This document shows positions 62,321-64,000 of a stretch of 64,000 bases of DNA, in pieces. A model generated the notes under the pieces. The model had not been told where the DNA came from and did no database searches. It saw only the letters and a list, made by a program, of their open reading frames with translations. Both the position numbers and the translations under genes were made by a program. The stretch is from Dehalococcoidia bacterium UBA2158. Its GTDB lineage: Bacteria; Chloroflexota; Dehalococcoidia; Lucifugimonadales; UBA3495. Position 1 is the stretch's first letter. Every line of letters begins with the position of its first letter. Location of the stretch: positions 1-64,000 of the forward strand of contig DCWQ01000007.1 in NCBI GenBank assembly GCA_002328185.1. The letters are read 5' to 3'.

Positions 62321-63256
62321 TTCGTTGCCGGTGAGCTCAAGAAAAACGTCTTCCAGGGTAACCGGGGTGATCTGCAGGTTTTCCAGGCCCAGGCCGGCCT
62401 TGGCGATCTCGTCCAGCATGGCCCGGAGCGCCGAAGCAGAATTGGCGAGGCGCAGAAGGTAGGTGTTCTCCGTCACGGGGCCATCTTCGTCCTGTTCCCC
62501 CGATTGGACCACGTCAACCGCGCCGTTTAGGGCCTCGATCTGGGCCAAAGTCATCGGCTGGTCCATGGTCAGCTTGACCGTGTAGCTGGCTTCCAGTCGA
62601 TTGATCAGGTTTCTGGGGGTGTCCAGCGCCAGTATCTGGCCGTGGTCCATAATCGCCAGGCGGCTGCAGAGAATCTCAGCTTCGTCCATGTAGTGGGTTG
62701 TGAGAACTACGGTCACGCCGCGCTGATTTACCTCGCGAATGAGGCCCCAGAGATTACGGCGGGCCTGGGGGTCAAGGCCGGTGGTAGGTTCGTCCAAAAT
62801 CACCAGTTCAGGGTGATTGACCAGGCTGGCCGCAACGGCGAACCGTTGCTGTTGGCCGCCGGAGAGTTCCCTGATGCGGCTGGTGGACAAGTCGGCCAGC
62901 CCAACTTGCTCAAGCAAGGTTGCGGGTTCAATTCTGGAAGGATAGAAGCTGCCCAGTAGGGACAAGACCTCTGTGAGGTTTAGATAGTCGTAATAGGCGG
63001 AGGCTTGGAGTTGAACCCCGATACGGGCCTTCACCTTGGCGGCGTCAGACTGTACATCCAGTCCCAAAACGCTGACCCGGCCCAACGTTGGCTTCTGGAG
63101 ACTCTCGATGATCTCCAGTGTGGTAGTCTTACCGGCCCCATTGGGGCCCAGAATTCCAAAAACCTCACCCCGTTCGACGGCAAAAGTAACTCCGTCAACC
63201 GCGGTAAATGAACCGAATCGTTTAACTAGGTTTTCAACTTGGACAGCAGGCTCCAT
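62309..63256 (-). CDS. ABC transporter ATP-binding protein
   Basis: The 315-residue ATPase has Walker A GPNGAGKTTTLEII, the Q-loop VQLQASAYYDYL, the signature RELSGGQQQRFAVA, Walker B LVILDEPTTGLD and the H-loop VVLTTHYMDEAE. The domain after residue 215 is the DUF4162-type accessory seen in ABC-2 exporters. The ATG at 63256 is preferred over the open frame to 63307, because family proteins begin near MEPAVQVENLVKRFG. It is the first gene of a three-gene operon with the permease and lipoprotein. Confidence 0.93.
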   Translation of the reverse strand: MEPAVQVENLVKRFGSFTAVDGVTFAVERGEVFGILGPNGAGKTTTLEIIESLQKPTLGRVSVLGLDVQSDAAKVKARIGVQLQASAYYDYLNLTEVLSLLGSFYPSRIEPATLLEQVGLADLSTSRIRELSGGQQQRFAVAASLVNHPELVILDEPTTGLDPQARRNLWGLIREVNQRGVTVVLTTHYMDEAEILCSRLAIMDHGQILALDTPRNLINRLEASYTVKLTMDQPMTLAQIEALNGAVDVVQSGEQDEDGPVTENTYLLRLANSASALRAMLDEIAKAGLGLENLQITPVTLEDVFLELTGNELRE

Positions 63257-63353
63257 GATAGCGCAGCAAATGATAACACAGTCCGGGCTTAATTCAGACC
63301 GCCCCAACTCAAAACCAGGCCTGCGGGCTGTGCGTGGCCAGGCACAGAATTTA

Positions 63354-63382
63354 TTGACATCAAATAGGGGCTATGTTACGGT
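63354..63382 (+). promoter_or_regulatory. Candidate promoter of ctaA
   Basis: A perfect TTGACA at 63354-63359 is followed after 17 bases by TACGGT at 63377-63382. Transcription should begin near 63389, leaving about 190 bases before the preferred GTG at 63581. The rest of the gap from 63257 to 63580 holds no other gene I can support. Confidence 0.55.
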
Positions 63383-63580
63383 TCGGTGCGTCTTGGCGGG
63401 ACGACCCGGCGTCCTTATTTTGACAGTCCCGACAAACGATCTTCTGGCCCGCTGAAAACGCCCGACGGCGCCGACGCCAACAACCAGGAACCCAATGACA
63501 CCCAGCAACCAACCACGGCATCTTCTCGTCAGTCCCAACGGAATTCCGAACATTTCCCACCCTCCGGCCGAGTTTCTCTC

Positions 63581-64000
63581 GTGGACCTAGAACGCAGTGG
63601 GAGTTTTCACAACTGGTTCCGGGGTCTATCCGCATTCACAGTACTGGCAACATTCGCTCTGGTTATCCTCGGCGGAGTGGTTCGGGTCACCGAGTCGGGT
63701 CTCGGCTGCCCCGACTGGCCGGGCTGCGACGGGGGCATCTTCCCGCCACTGGAGACCAAGGCGCTCATCGAATATACCCACCGGATCACCGCGTCGTTCG
63801 TGATCGGACCTTTGATCCTGTTCCTGTTCATAGCCGCCTTGGTGCGGTACCGGCAGGAACACTGGATCTTGTTCCCGGCCACCATCGCCTTCGGACTGGT
63901 CATCGCCCAGGCCGCATTGGGCGGTGCCACGGTGTTGAGCGAGCTGCCCGGCTCGACAGTCATGGCCCATCTCGCGGTGGGCGAGACCTTGGTCGCGGTG
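63581..64000 (+). CDS. ctaA: Heme A synthase CtaA (COX15-type), partial
   Basis: CtaA oxidises heme O to heme A for aa3-type cytochrome oxidases. The partial protein has LVILGGVVRVTESGLGCPDWPGC at its first membrane segment (read in parts) with the conserved cysteine pair, and EYTHRITASFVIGPLILFLF with the heme-ligand His. A second helix runs through ATIAFGLVIAQAALGGATVL and HLAVGETLVAV reaches the window edge. I chose the GTG at 63581. The frame is open upstream to 63368, adding a polar stretch, and a longer start cannot be excluded. The gene continues beyond the window. Confidence 0.9.
   Translation, partial: MDLERSGSFHNWFRGLSAFTVLATFALVILGGVVRVTESGLGCPDWPGCDGGIFPPLETKALIEYTHRITASFVIGPLILFLFIAALVRYRQEHWILFPATIAFGLVIAQAALGGATVLSELPGSTVMAHLAVGETLVAV

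Overview
The window is a GC-rich (roughly 60%) bacterial chromosome segment, densely packed with genes and with many TTG and GTG starts. It contains no transposase, integrase, phage gene or CRISPR array. Gene content points to Chloroflexota, most likely a marine Dehalococcoidia/SAR202-like lineage. The supporting features are a Vms1-like release factor of the kind known from Actinobacteria and Chloroflexi, a form II coxSLM molybdenum hydroxylase operon, a nickel superoxide dismutase, two LLM flavin oxidoreductases and many SDR, MaoC and alpha/beta-hydrolase genes. This taxonomic call is inference; no rRNA or phylogenetic marker was aligned.

Layout. 0-3.1 kb (mostly minus): a partial tRNA-Ile, an MscS channel, a sirtuin and an isoaspartyl methyltransferase. 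3.3-10.8 kb (plus): a helix-turn-helix regulator, then a tetrapyrrole operon. This operon holds a fused AhbA-AhbB siroheme decarboxylase, precorrin-2 dehydrogenase, hemC, a cobA-hemD fusion, hemB and hemL, and it ends in a strong terminator. Together these genes cover glutamate-1-semialdehyde to didecarboxysiroheme, which suggests heme is made by the siroheme-dependent route. hemA and the radical-SAM steps (AhbC/AhbD) are not in the window. A heme A synthase (CtaA) begins at the right edge. 10.9-19.5 kb: nickel SOD (minus), ilvD, malic enzyme, then tldD-rmuC-tldE-enoyl-CoA hydratase. 19.5-22.8 kb (minus): a Vms1-like peptidyl-tRNA hydrolase gene lies 3 bp upstream of mutS2, a pairing that reads as a ribosome-rescue operon. 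22.9-30.1 kb: accessory metabolic genes, a membrane-bound ferritin/VIT1 fusion, ribosomal protein bL25 and a DUF3800 protein, separated by nests of palindromic repeats. 30.2-37.3 kb: lysS-serS, a flavin oxidoreductase, a polysaccharide deacetylase, a three-gene cobalt-type nitrile hydratase/thiocyanate hydrolase operon, and surE. 37.3-41.9 kb: a repeat-bearing gap and the form II coxSLM operon. 41.9-50.9 kb: lysA, holB, ricT, an HNH nuclease, cvpA, PAP2 phosphatase, a decayed PAP2 paralogue, cmk, plsC and dgt. 51-59.7 kb: an epimerase pseudogene, then two divergent acyl-CoA/flavin-type catabolic clusters. 59.8-64 kb: a thioredoxin-like lipoprotein, an ABC-2 transporter with a companion lipoprotein, and the start of ctaA.

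The most interesting items are the release factor-mutS2 pairing, the AhbAB fusion inside a core heme operon, the split-beta nitrile hydratase/thiocyanate hydrolase, and several enzymes whose canonical catalytic residues are replaced (an alpha/beta hydrolase with Thr at the nucleophile position, an SDR without its Ser-Tyr-Lys triad, and a DUF3800 protein without its first Asp). Functional names rest on motif reading from memory; no database search was run.
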